This document shows, in pieces, positions 45,300 through 53,834 of a stretch of 64,000 nt of DNA. The notes under the pieces were generated by a model. That model searched no databases. It was given only the letters and a program-made list of their open reading frames with translations, and was not told where the DNA came from. Where the stretch lies: assembly GCA_963668435.2 (NCBI GenBank), contig CAXXSC010000008.1, positions 1,116,001-1,180,000 of the forward strand, read 5' to 3'. Origin of the DNA: G963668435 sp963668435 (lineage in GTDB: Bacteria > Latescibacterota > Latescibacteria > Latescibacterales > Latescibacteraceae). Position 1 is the stretch's first letter, and each line of letters opens with the position of its first letter. The position numbers and the translations under genes were made by a program.

Positions 45300-45965
45300 A
45301 TGCAGGAATGGATTCTCGTAACATCCGGCCCGACACGCGCCTATTTCGATCGCATTCGCTATATTGCAAACACCTCGAGCGGCGCTCTCGGCAGAGAAAT
45401 TGTTGAAGCACTCGCCGGATCGGGATGTACGGTCAGCCATATTTTTGGCGCCGGAAGCCAGCACAGCACCAGCTGGCCGGACTTGATCGACAATATCGAA
45501 ATCGAGACGGTTGACGATCTCATTACCGCTGTCGAAACGGTCTGCAGCGACAAAAAGATCGCCGCAGTTGTCCACGCGATGGCGGTACTCGACTATCAGC
45601 CGGAAACACGTCTGGCCGAAAAGAAGAAATCCGGCCAGTACAGCTGGACACTCACGCTGAAACGGACACCGAAAGTGACGCCGATCATCCGATCTCTCCT
45701 GCCAGATGCGGCAGTTATCGGTTTCAAGCTCGAATCGGGAGTGACTGAATCAGAACTGATCGACAGGGCGGTCGAATCACTTGAAAAGTACCATATCGAC
45801 GCTGTCGTGGCCAATGATCTCGAAAAAGTGGGCCCGGACCGTCATGAAGCGCTCATTATCGGCAAAAACGGCGCTGTCCTTAAACGTTGCGAAAGCAAAC
45901 GCGAAATCGCCGCGGCTGTCAGGGATATTATTCACGACCTCACCGGTCTTTCCGAAAAACGGTAA
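45300..45965 (+). CDS. coaB: Stand-alone phosphopantothenoylcysteine synthetase (CoaB type)
   Basis: A 221-residue protein matching the CoaB half of bacterial CoaBC: WILVTSGPTRAYFDRIRYIA, NTSSGALGREIVEAL, a VVHAMAVLDYQP block near residue 95, the KxxK-type lysine in LTLKRTPKVTP near 120, and VVANDLEKVGPD near 165. It joins cysteine to phosphopantothenate in CoA synthesis. Most bacteria have a CoaB-CoaC fusion; here no CoaC decarboxylase domain is attached or adjacent, as in some streptococci/enterococci and eukaryotes. Confidence 0.85.
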   Translation: MQEWILVTSGPTRAYFDRIRYIANTSSGALGREIVEALAGSGCTVSHIFGAGSQHSTSWPDLIDNIEIETVDDLITAVETVCSDKKIAAVVHAMAVLDYQPETRLAEKKKSGQYSWTLTLKRTPKVTPIIRSLLPDAAVIGFKLESGVTESELIDRAVESLEKYHIDAVVANDLEKVGPDRHEALIIGKNGAVLKRCESKREIAAAVRDIIHDLTGLSEKR

Positions 45966-45992
45966 TGAGGCAAAGGCATTGGAGAAATCTGC

Positions 45993-47609
45993 ATGGCAGA
46001 GGATTATCTTCAGTACTGGAGCATAACGAAGGCGCCGTTTTCGCTGACGCCCGATCCTGATATGCTCTATCTTTCGTCACAGCATTCGGAATGCCTGATG
46101 CGGCTCAAATACGCCATTTTCTCGCAGAAAGGTGGCGCGCTGCTCGTTTCCGATAACGCCGGGAACGGGAAAACCTCGATACTGGGACGATTGAAGAACG
46201 ATCTCGACGATTATTATGGCGGCAAGGTCAGGGTGGTGTTCATCGATCACCCGACGCTCGCCCCTATTGAAATGATCGGCGAAATTTCCCGTCAGCTCGG
46301 CGGTGAACTGCACACGGATGAAAAGATCCGGGCGCTGAACGGGCTGCGCGACCGTCTCTACGAGCTCTATAACGAAAACATCAAGGTCGTGGTGATCGTC
46401 GATGAGGGGCAGATGCTGAAAGAGCGCCCCGACATCCTCGGAGAACTGCGCATCCTCCTCAATTTCTGCGTTGCCGACGCGTTCCTGCTGACTTTCATTT
46501 TCTCCGGCCAGAAACCGCTGGACTCGGTGCTCAGAGACATGCCTGAATTCTGGCAGCGTCTTCCCGTCCGTTTTTTTCTCCGCAATCTCGATTTCAACGA
46601 CACACGCGGGCTTATCCGATTTCGCCTGCAACAGGTGGGCGCTTCGACAGATATTTTCACCGAGGACGCCTACGAGGGCATCTATAACTATTCCGACGGC
46701 TGCCCGAGAGTCGCCTGCGCGGTGGCAGACCTCTGCCTCGTTATCGGCTATTCCAAAGGGGTGAGGCGCATCGGGTTTGTCGAGGTCTCGACCGCATGCC
46801 GCGACATGGACTCCTCCGGCGACGGCTACCATTATTATGCGTTCATGAAATCACAGGACATGGCTCTGGATTCTGGCAGAGCCTCGAATCCGGCACGTTC
46901 AAAAAAGCCGCATCCGGAAGCGGCTTCCAGCGCGAAACGGGAAAACGCAGGCACATTGGATATGCAGGAACAGCGCCCGCACGTGAGCTTAGCCGACAGC
47001 ATCAACTGTCCGTTCTGCGGCGAGGCGAACGCTAAAGAACGCCGTTTCTGCACGAACTGCGATAAGCCCCTGTACCGCAAATGCCACGGCTGCGGTTCGC
47101 TTTTCGACACCATATCGAACGAATGCCCCCATTGCGGAGCCGACATCGAAAAAGCAAAGGCTGAAACGGTCAATCAGGCCAGGGACGATCTCAGGCCATT
47201 CGATATCATGGAAAACAGCTACGCCACCTGGCTCGGCGCACTTGGCTACAGCCTCGAACAGGGCGAGGAAATGCTCATCGCGTTCCCGCGCGGCAATATG
47301 ATCACGCCGGGCCCGACCATTAAAGAGGGAAGTGCCCGCAGCAGTGAGAAAGCCCAACCCTGTGACCTTATCCTCAGTGACAGACGTCTTATTATCGGCA
47401 GGAATAACGGCGACACGACAGCGGTTGACCTCGCCCGTATAGACACCTGCACGATATCCAGCAGCGGTATGCTGATCACGCGGAAAACAGTGCTGATACT
47501 CGGATTCGATGGCAAAATATATCGCCTTGCACTGCCCTGGTCCTCGGGAAAAAACCGTGAAATATTCGATATTCTCTCCACCTACATTCGCTCGGAAATG
47601 CTGAAATGA
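45993..47609 (+). CDS. ExeA-type AAA ATPase fused to zinc ribbons and a PH-like C-terminal domain
   Basis: 538 residues. Residues 1-265 are an ExeA/AAA_22 ATPase: YWSITKAPFSLTPDPDMLYL, Walker A VSDNAGNGKTSI, Walker B VVVIVDEGQML. After a polar linker, residues ~335-390 hold two zinc ribbons, CPFCGE...CTNCDK and CHGCGS...CPHCGA. Residues ~415-538 look like a bacterial PH/GRAM-type beta domain (CDLILSDRRLIIGRNNGDTT, TRKTVLILGFDGKIYRLALP). It is a second copy of the ATPase type found at 5622-6407 but with extra domains. GGAG lies 8 bases before the ATG. The stop overlaps the next start (ATGA). Role unknown; a multiprotein, membrane-linked ATPase is an inference. Confidence 0.8.
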   Translation: MAEDYLQYWSITKAPFSLTPDPDMLYLSSQHSECLMRLKYAIFSQKGGALLVSDNAGNGKTSILGRLKNDLDDYYGGKVRVVFIDHPTLAPIEMIGEISRQLGGELHTDEKIRALNGLRDRLYELYNENIKVVVIVDEGQMLKERPDILGELRILLNFCVADAFLLTFIFSGQKPLDSVLRDMPEFWQRLPVRFFLRNLDFNDTRGLIRFRLQQVGASTDIFTEDAYEGIYNYSDGCPRVACAVADLCLVIGYSKGVRRIGFVEVSTACRDMDSSGDGYHYYAFMKSQDMALDSGRASNPARSKKPHPEAASSAKRENAGTLDMQEQRPHVSLADSINCPFCGEANAKERRFCTNCDKPLYRKCHGCGSLFDTISNECPHCGADIEKAKAETVNQARDDLRPFDIMENSYATWLGALGYSLEQGEEMLIAFPRGNMITPGPTIKEGSARSSEKAQPCDLILSDRRLIIGRNNGDTTAVDLARIDTCTISSSGMLITRKTVLILGFDGKIYRLALPWSSGKNREIFDILSTYIRSEMLK

Positions 47610-48508
47610 ACACGCGCGATCTCCCCTGCGCCCTTATCGGCGCCGGACGGGCCGGAGGTGCTCTCGCCATCGCCCTTCACAATGCCGGTTACCGTTTCGA
47701 CACGATCGTTTCCAAAGATCCGACAGACGCTGAACGTCTCGCCACAAAAGTAGATGCCCGCCAATACGGCGTTAATATTGCCCTTCTTCCCCCGGTCAAT
47801 GGGCTCATTTTCGTCACCGTACCGGACAGCGAGATCAGCCCTGTCGCCGACGCAATTGCCGCAGCAGGCAAGATCGTTCCGGATGCCACAATCGCAGTCC
47901 ACCTGAGCGGGGCGCTGGGTTCCGACATCATGAAAAGCATGAGAGAGAAGCACGCGTCGACACTCGCGTTTCACCCGGCACAGACTTTCGCCGCTGGAAT
48001 CGAGGACAGATCGGTTTTCGAGGATATTTATTTCGATCTGGAGGGCGATGAACGAGCTTGTCAGGCAGGACACTCGCTGGCACAGGACCTTCACGCGCAC
48101 GCCCTTGAAATGTCGCCTGAACAGCGTGTGCTGCTTCATGCGGCGATGACGGTGACCTCAAACTACAGCGCTGTGCTGCTCGAGATAGCCGAATCACTTG
48201 CCGCAGGCGCTGACTGCGACATCGAAACGGCGAAAGCATTGCTCCGTCCGCTGGCGAAAAAAAGCATCGCCAACTGTTTCGAAAGCTCTCCCGGACAAGC
48301 ACTTACCGGGCCAGCGGCGCGTGGTGATATCGAGGTGATCGAACGCCATCTAGAAGTTATCGATGCGATCGATAAAAATTATGGTGACGCCTACAGGATT
48401 CTCGGACAGATAGCCGGGGCTATCGCCAACAAGCGCGGAAGTATCAGCAGGGAAACATTGTCGGAACTCAAAAACACACTCGGCAGGCCCGGAAAAGAAA
48501 ACGGCTGA
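47606..48508 (+). CDS. Rossmann-like/DUF2520 domain oxidoreductase
   Basis: A 300-residue protein with an N-terminal NAD(P)-binding fold (LIGAGRAGGALAIALHNAGY, then LIFVTVPDSEISPVADAI) and a C-terminal DUF2520 helical domain (LLHAAMTVTSNYSAVLLEI). It resembles ketopantoate/pyrroline-carboxylate-type reductases in architecture, and family members often lie near CoA or pantothenate genes, consistent with coaB two genes upstream. Substrate unproven. The start overlaps the previous stop by four bases. The last codons take part in an inverted repeat (48502-48531). Confidence 0.85.
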   Translation: MNTRDLPCALIGAGRAGGALAIALHNAGYRFDTIVSKDPTDAERLATKVDARQYGVNIALLPPVNGLIFVTVPDSEISPVADAIAAAGKIVPDATIAVHLSGALGSDIMKSMREKHASTLAFHPAQTFAAGIEDRSVFEDIYFDLEGDERACQAGHSLAQDLHAHALEMSPEQRVLLHAAMTVTSNYSAVLLEIAESLAAGADCDIETAKALLRPLAKKSIANCFESSPGQALTGPAARGDIEVIERHLEVIDAIDKNYGDAYRILGQIAGAIANKRGSISRETLSELKNTLGRPGKENG

Positions 48509-48531
48509 GCGGGGATAACACCACTCAGCCG
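48502..48531. terminator. Inverted repeat between convergent genes
   Basis: CGGCTGAG (48502-48509) pairs perfectly with CTCAGCCG (48524-48531) over a 14-base loop. The left arm contains the TGA stop of the DUF2520 gene. It lies between convergent genes and could end transcription both ways, but it lacks U-tracts. Confidence 0.5.
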
Positions 48532-48569
48532 ATGCAGACTCTTTGCACGGAATGAACCTGCCAATCCTC

Positions 48570-51293
48570 TCAGAACTCCCAGCCCGATGTGAGATACATA
48601 CGGTCGTTGCCCTCGGAAGTTATACCCCAACCGAACGACAGCGGCCCCATGAATGTCACGAACGACCCCATCACACCATAGGCTTGCAGCATCGTGTCGG
48701 CCCTGATTACCGAGCCGCGCGGCCAGACATTGCCGACAGCATAGGTCAGATCGAGATAAAAAGCGCGTGGAATGAAAAGTCGGTAGCCGAGCCTGCCCAC
48801 CGCCAGCCTGTTGCCGCGGCGCTCCTCGTCGGCAAGACCGGGAAAATCGGCATAGAAATGTGAGGCGCCGGTATCAGGATTGTAGCAGTTGAGCCGTGTG
48901 GGTGTGCCACCGAGCGTGAACTCCTCGATTTCTGGCGTGGAGGTGTCGGCGGTACCCAGTGAAAGTGCCGCGGTGAACGTATGCTTTTTCGCCAAAGTCA
49001 TCACCTGAGAGTAATTCCAGAACAGTTTCACATACTGTTCAGAGCCGCCGAGAAGTTCATGGGTCGAGCTTTCAATGAATATCTGGTTCAGAAAACCGCT
49101 GTGCGGGAATGGATAACGGTCATAACTGTCGATAATGGTCCGGACTACGATACTGCGGAATTCCTTCTTTTCATCCTTCATGGTCGATTCCGGTGAAAAT
49201 CCAGTCCGAATTGTCTCACTCCTGAGCTGCAGCATCGCGTTTCCAAGTTTGTCCATCTGCTGTCCCAGCGAGAAGAGAGTACCGATACGCTCATCCTTGT
49301 AATCGTAACTCTCGTCCGCGTTGAAATAATACGCACGGAGCGCACGGCTGCTGAATATTTTCGCGCTGAACGTATATAACGAATTGTATATTCTGGGCAG
49401 CATGTTCTCGACAGTGAAAAGCTGACGTCGCTTGCCAGTATGCCCGGTCACGATAAAACGGCCTCCGAAACCGAGGATATTCTCCTTTGTCAGCATCAAG
49501 CGGCCCTCTGTTGTGTAATACTCGTCATAATGAAGGCCGAAACGCGCAACCGTGTACTGTTTTTCATCAAGGAGAAATGCAAGGCTGACACCATCCTGAT
49601 AACGGCCGACATCGACGATTACCGACTGGAACAGGTTGGTGCCATACAGGTTCTCGACAGTTCTGAGCAGAATACTCATATCCAGCACATCGCCTTCATG
49701 AATCAGAAGCTCTCTTTTGACAAGGCTGTTCCGCGATTTGAGATTTTTGGGAATGGTAATCCGTGTGACTTTCGGAACATGGACATCGATAGTCATGTGT
49801 GCTGTTTCGTTGTCATATTCTCCCCCGCCGATTTCCGCTAAAGAGAAGCCGCCATGTTTCACAGCGATCATGAGCGAATCGATCGATGCCGCGATATCCT
49901 GCATCGCCAGTTTTCCGCCAATGACATTTCCAAATGTCATTTCCGCGGGTACACCGCGCTGTGTGTCAAAGGTATCGAAACGGATATCGACACGTTCCGG
50001 CACTCTCTGGCACTGGATCGTGAGCCTGTCTCCCGACCTGTCCGTCACAGCGTTGATCCGGCTGTAATGCCCACTATCCCAAAGCTTTTCCAGAAGGTCG
50101 GCGATGTCGGAAGCTGTGATATTATCTCTTCCGCCGGTAATGCTTCCGTAAAAATCCATGACAAAATTTCTGTCGCTTTCTGGCATGACAACAAGCTCGC
50201 TGAAATGCATTTTTTCCGAGTTCGCCTTGGCACTGTCAATTTTCGACTGAAGCTCCGGGACAGCTTTTTCCGCCGATTGGCGCCCCATTTCGATGAGCCC
50301 TTCCATCCTGCTGAATTCTGACGAACTGTAGCCCTCGACATCCGGCACGACCAGCACATCGGCGGCATCACGTGAAAGCTGGGTAATGTTGCGCATGAGG
50401 ATGCTGGAGACCTGGTCGGCCACATTGAGCGGATTGTCGAGATCGCCGCTGTCGTGAAGGCTTTCGTCTATTGAGACCGCGACAACGATGTCGCCGCCCA
50501 TATCGCGCACAGTATCGACCGGCAGATTGTCCTTGAGCCCGCCATCCACCAGTGAGCGCCCCTGGATCACGACAGGCGAAAAAAGCAGCGGCACAGTGCT
50601 CGATGCCTGGATCGCCTGCCCAAGATTTCCGGAGGAGAGGACAACCGACTCACCGGTATCGAGATCGGTGGTCACTGAGCGAAACGGTATGGGAAGCCGG
50701 CTGAAATCACGGTCACAGGAAAAAGTCGGACCGAGTGTCAGCCAGGTCAGGAGCTGACTGATCCGCTGTCCCGAGGAGAGGCTCGAAGGGATCGCCGCTT
50801 TCAAGCCCTGGAAACGCAATTCGAAAAGGGGCCACTCGCGGATTGTCTTTTCGCTGATATAGGAACTGCGCCGCCGTGGCTCATTGCTGAATGTCTCGGA
50901 CCAGTCAATATCGTTGATAATATCTTTCATGGCATCGGTGCTGTAACCGGCGGCATAGAGACCGCCGACGATACTGCCCATCGAGGTTCCGGCGATCCGG
51001 TCGATCGGAATGCCGTGCTCGTTGAACACCTCGATGACACCAATATGCGCCATACCACGAGCACCACCGCCGGAAAGAGCAAGACCGATAAGCGGACGGC
51101 TTCCATCGGGATAGTCACGGACAACCTGGCCGTCTTTATACTCAATGGTAAATTCGGCGGCTGCTGTCAGCATGGGCAAAAGCATCGTCATCAGCACGAA
51201 AGCCGTTAAAATTGTTTTCCATGCAGTACCCTTGATTCCCGATGATCTGTATCTATTCCATTCCACAGTATAATTCCATTTTGACTTGTCCAT
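48570..51293 (-). CDS. PlpD-like patatin phospholipase fused to POTRA/BamA-type beta-barrel
   Basis: About 907 residues. A hydrophobic signal (ILTAFVLMTMLLPMLTAAA) is followed by a patatin domain: oxyanion loop LALSGGGARGMAHIGVIEVF, nucleophile Ser in IAGTSMGSIVGG, and catalytic Asp in DGGLKDNLPVD (residues ~60-270). POTRA-like segments lie at ~370-560 (VTRITIPKNLKSRNSLVKRE). A surface-antigen beta-barrel ends in the aromatic YLTSGWEF. This is the type Vd autotransporter layout, where the lipase is carried to or through the outer membrane. The chosen ATG at 51293 removes 18 unlikely residues. It is convergent with the DUF2520 gene and follows comEC. Confidence 0.88.
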   Translation of the reverse strand: MDKSKWNYTVEWNRYRSSGIKGTAWKTILTAFVLMTMLLPMLTAAAEFTIEYKDGQVVRDYPDGSRPLIGLALSGGGARGMAHIGVIEVFNEHGIPIDRIAGTSMGSIVGGLYAAGYSTDAMKDIINDIDWSETFSNEPRRRSSYISEKTIREWPLFELRFQGLKAAIPSSLSSGQRISQLLTWLTLGPTFSCDRDFSRLPIPFRSVTTDLDTGESVVLSSGNLGQAIQASSTVPLLFSPVVIQGRSLVDGGLKDNLPVDTVRDMGGDIVVAVSIDESLHDSGDLDNPLNVADQVSSILMRNITQLSRDAADVLVVPDVEGYSSSEFSRMEGLIEMGRQSAEKAVPELQSKIDSAKANSEKMHFSELVVMPESDRNFVMDFYGSITGGRDNITASDIADLLEKLWDSGHYSRINAVTDRSGDRLTIQCQRVPERVDIRFDTFDTQRGVPAEMTFGNVIGGKLAMQDIAASIDSLMIAVKHGGFSLAEIGGGEYDNETAHMTIDVHVPKVTRITIPKNLKSRNSLVKRELLIHEGDVLDMSILLRTVENLYGTNLFQSVIVDVGRYQDGVSLAFLLDEKQYTVARFGLHYDEYYTTEGRLMLTKENILGFGGRFIVTGHTGKRRQLFTVENMLPRIYNSLYTFSAKIFSSRALRAYYFNADESYDYKDERIGTLFSLGQQMDKLGNAMLQLRSETIRTGFSPESTMKDEKKEFRSIVVRTIIDSYDRYPFPHSGFLNQIFIESSTHELLGGSEQYVKLFWNYSQVMTLAKKHTFTAALSLGTADTSTPEIEEFTLGGTPTRLNCYNPDTGASHFYADFPGLADEERRGNRLAVGRLGYRLFIPRAFYLDLTYAVGNVWPRGSVIRADTMLQAYGVMGSFVTFMGPLSFGWGITSEGNDRMYLTSGWEF

Positions 51294-51368
51294 TATAGAC
51301 TGACGCTTGCAGATAATGTTTCGACATAACAATGTAATATAATACATTTATCCTGTTTTGCGCCATAT

Positions 51369-53702
51369 TCATCGAAAAGCGCTGTCTGTGAGCTCGAGCG
51401 CCCTGGAAAGACTGCCGTTACGGTCACTTCGCCATACAGATGCACCACTTTCCGCAAGCACTGTCAATGTCTCTCCTGCAGGATGGCCGAAACGGTTGCC
51501 GAGGCCGCATGAAATAAAGGCTGTTTTTGCATTGACGGTCTCACAGAAACCGGGATCGAGCCCTTTCGCACCATGATGAGGCACTTTCAGAATATCAGCG
51601 GCGAGACATTCTTTCCAGCACATAAGACGGTGCTGCATGAGCGGTTCAATATCACCGCACATGAGTATACGGTTCCCCGAGAGGCTGAACCGCATGACTA
51701 GCGAGCGGTCGTTTTCTCCCGAACGCCCCCCGGTATTCTGCACCTCCGCCAGCGGAGAAAGCACGAGACAGCCACCATCGCTGAATGCCAGCGAATCGCC
51801 GGCGGCAAGCCCTGAGACCTCGCGGCCGGTCATTGCTTTCAACTGTTCCACGGCGCTGTTTGCGGCAAAAATTCGATCGACCTCTATCCCCTCCAGAACC
51901 GACGACAAGCCGCCGAAATGATCCTCGTGAAGATGGCTGATCACAAGGGCATCGAGCCTTTTAACACCCATATTATCGAGACTGGGTAGGATCATTGCTT
52001 TCGCGGCATCGTAGGAGGAGTATACCGGTCCGGTGTCGATGAGAAAGGCGCTTCCATCCGAGGCCCTGACCAGTGCAGCATCCCCCTGCCCCACATCGAA
52101 AAAAACGGTACGGGACTCATGGCCCGGCACAATTCCAGCAGGCACGAGCGGCAGCCAGGCAATCACAAGCATGCAGCATAAAGGCACATAGACAGCGGCC
52201 CGCGCAAAAGATGGCCTTCCCTGCGAGCGGGATATGAGATAAAAAGTGACGAACAATCCGCCAAGCAGCAAAAACGGCACTGCACCAAAATGAAGTTCTG
52301 ATAACGGCAGCCCCTGGAAAAAGTGCGCTGTCCGCTGAAGGAATTCGAGAAGGACTACCGCCGGAAAAGCGACAAACCGGGCAAAGGGTAAAAGAACCGG
52401 ATAAAAAGCCGCAATTAACAGCGAAAAAAGCCCCACAGGCACAATCAGAAAAGTCAGCGGTACTGCAAATACATTGGCGGCAACACCATACAGCGGAACA
52501 GAACCGAAATGAAACGCTGTCAACGGCGCGGTCATGGCTGAGGCGACAACAGAAACAAACAGCAGGTCGCACAGCCTGCCAGTCCAGCCGCGCGGACGAA
52601 GACGGCGAAAAGGCACATTCAGCACAATGAGCCCCCAAACCGCGGTAAATGAAAGTTGGAGCGAGGCGCCAAACAGACTGGCGGGCATAATGGCAAGGAT
52701 CAGGAGCAGCGCAAAAAACAGGATATTTTCAGCCTGCCCTTTCCTTCCTGCAAGCGGCGCGAACGATAGTGCAATCAGCATCACTGCGGCCCTGACAATC
52801 GGCGGCCTGAGACCGCAGAGCAGTGCATACAGTACAACAACCGTGACAACGGCAAGGCTTTTCCTGTACCCGGAGAGCCCGAAAAGGCCCGCAAGCAGCG
52901 CTGCCGCCGCCGCGACAATTCCTGCATGGAGCCCGGAAACGGCGAGGACATGGGCCATTCCCGCCCGGCTGAACAGTAAGCGTTGTGCGGCATCAAGGCC
53001 GGCAGTATCACCGAATGTCATTGCCCTGAAAACGGAAGTGTTTTCATCGAAACCGAGCAAACCCGCAAGCTCCCTGAGATGATTCCTGAGATTTGCGGCA
53101 AGGCCATTGCCCTCACGAATGATTTTAGGAGCCGGATCATCGCTGTCGAGAATAAGCCTGAATTCGCCGCTTCCATATCGTGATGAATAAGCACTCAGCG
53201 GCAGACGCCTTCGTTTCACCGTACCGAAAACGGCGACATCCGCGCCCTCGGGAAGTATCTCTCCGCTCTGATAGGCGGCACAGGAAAGCAACTGTCCGCA
53301 TACCGGAGCGTTTCCCTCGAAATGAAGTTTTTCGACATCGACGGTAAAATGAAACGCACCGTTCCGAAGTCTTCCAGAGCCGTGGACAGTCCCCTCGACA
53401 TAGGCATGGCAGCCAACATCATCGTCACCGAAAACCATCGGCGTCCGGCATTCCCCGGCCATTACAACAGCAAAAGAACCGCTGAACAGCATGAGCAGGC
53501 ATGACGCTGTATCGGCCCTCGCCCCTTTCAGCACAAGCGACAGTCCGCCTGACAAAACAGCCAGCACGGCAAAGGGGATCGCCAATGCCGATGTTCCGGC
53601 ATAAAAAGCGGCGATAATCCCGATCCCGAACATGAATGACGCGGTCATTGCAGGCCATGCGGCAGGGATCAGCGTGTCGATAGATGTAAATCGTTTCGTC
53701 AT
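51369..53702 (-). CDS. comEC: ComEC/Rec2 family DNA-uptake channel protein
   Basis: A 777-residue protein: N-terminal helices and DUF4131-like region, the Competence domain with GMAHVLAVSGLHAGIVAAA and GLRPPIVRAAVMLIA (residues ~210-480), then a C-terminal metallo-beta-lactamase domain with FFDVGQGDAALVRASDGSAF and the HxHxDH-type SHLHEDHFGGL. It translocates single-stranded DNA across the inner membrane. No comEA or pilus genes are in the window; cinA and recA lie 13-15 kb away. Full length and apparently intact. Confidence 0.93.
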   Translation of the reverse strand: MTKRFTSIDTLIPAAWPAMTASFMFGIGIIAAFYAGTSALAIPFAVLAVLSGGLSLVLKGARADTASCLLMLFSGSFAVVMAGECRTPMVFGDDDVGCHAYVEGTVHGSGRLRNGAFHFTVDVEKLHFEGNAPVCGQLLSCAAYQSGEILPEGADVAVFGTVKRRRLPLSAYSSRYGSGEFRLILDSDDPAPKIIREGNGLAANLRNHLRELAGLLGFDENTSVFRAMTFGDTAGLDAAQRLLFSRAGMAHVLAVSGLHAGIVAAAAALLAGLFGLSGYRKSLAVVTVVVLYALLCGLRPPIVRAAVMLIALSFAPLAGRKGQAENILFFALLLILAIMPASLFGASLQLSFTAVWGLIVLNVPFRRLRPRGWTGRLCDLLFVSVVASAMTAPLTAFHFGSVPLYGVAANVFAVPLTFLIVPVGLFSLLIAAFYPVLLPFARFVAFPAVVLLEFLQRTAHFFQGLPLSELHFGAVPFLLLGGLFVTFYLISRSQGRPSFARAAVYVPLCCMLVIAWLPLVPAGIVPGHESRTVFFDVGQGDAALVRASDGSAFLIDTGPVYSSYDAAKAMILPSLDNMGVKRLDALVISHLHEDHFGGLSSVLEGIEVDRIFAANSAVEQLKAMTGREVSGLAAGDSLAFSDGGCLVLSPLAEVQNTGGRSGENDRSLVMRFSLSGNRILMCGDIEPLMQHRLMCWKECLAADILKVPHHGAKGLDPGFCETVNAKTAFISCGLGNRFGHPAGETLTVLAESGASVWRSDRNGSLSRALELTDSAFR

Positions 53703-53753
53703 ACGGACAAATTAGGTGCTTGACCCTGTGAAGTCAACATGATGATTTAGTAT

Positions 53754-53783
53754 TTGACATATTGGAGGAGTGAATAGTATTAT
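53754..53783 (+). promoter_or_regulatory. Sigma-70-type promoter for the acidic TPR gene
   Basis: -35 TTGACA (53754-53759), 18-base spacer, -10 TATTAT (53778-53783). The start codon is about 50 bases downstream. Both hexamers match well; comEC diverges on the other side. Confidence 0.65.
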
Positions 53784-53834
53784 AGTAGTATTAATTTACG
53801 AACCACTTACCTACAATCCTAGGGGGTGATACCC

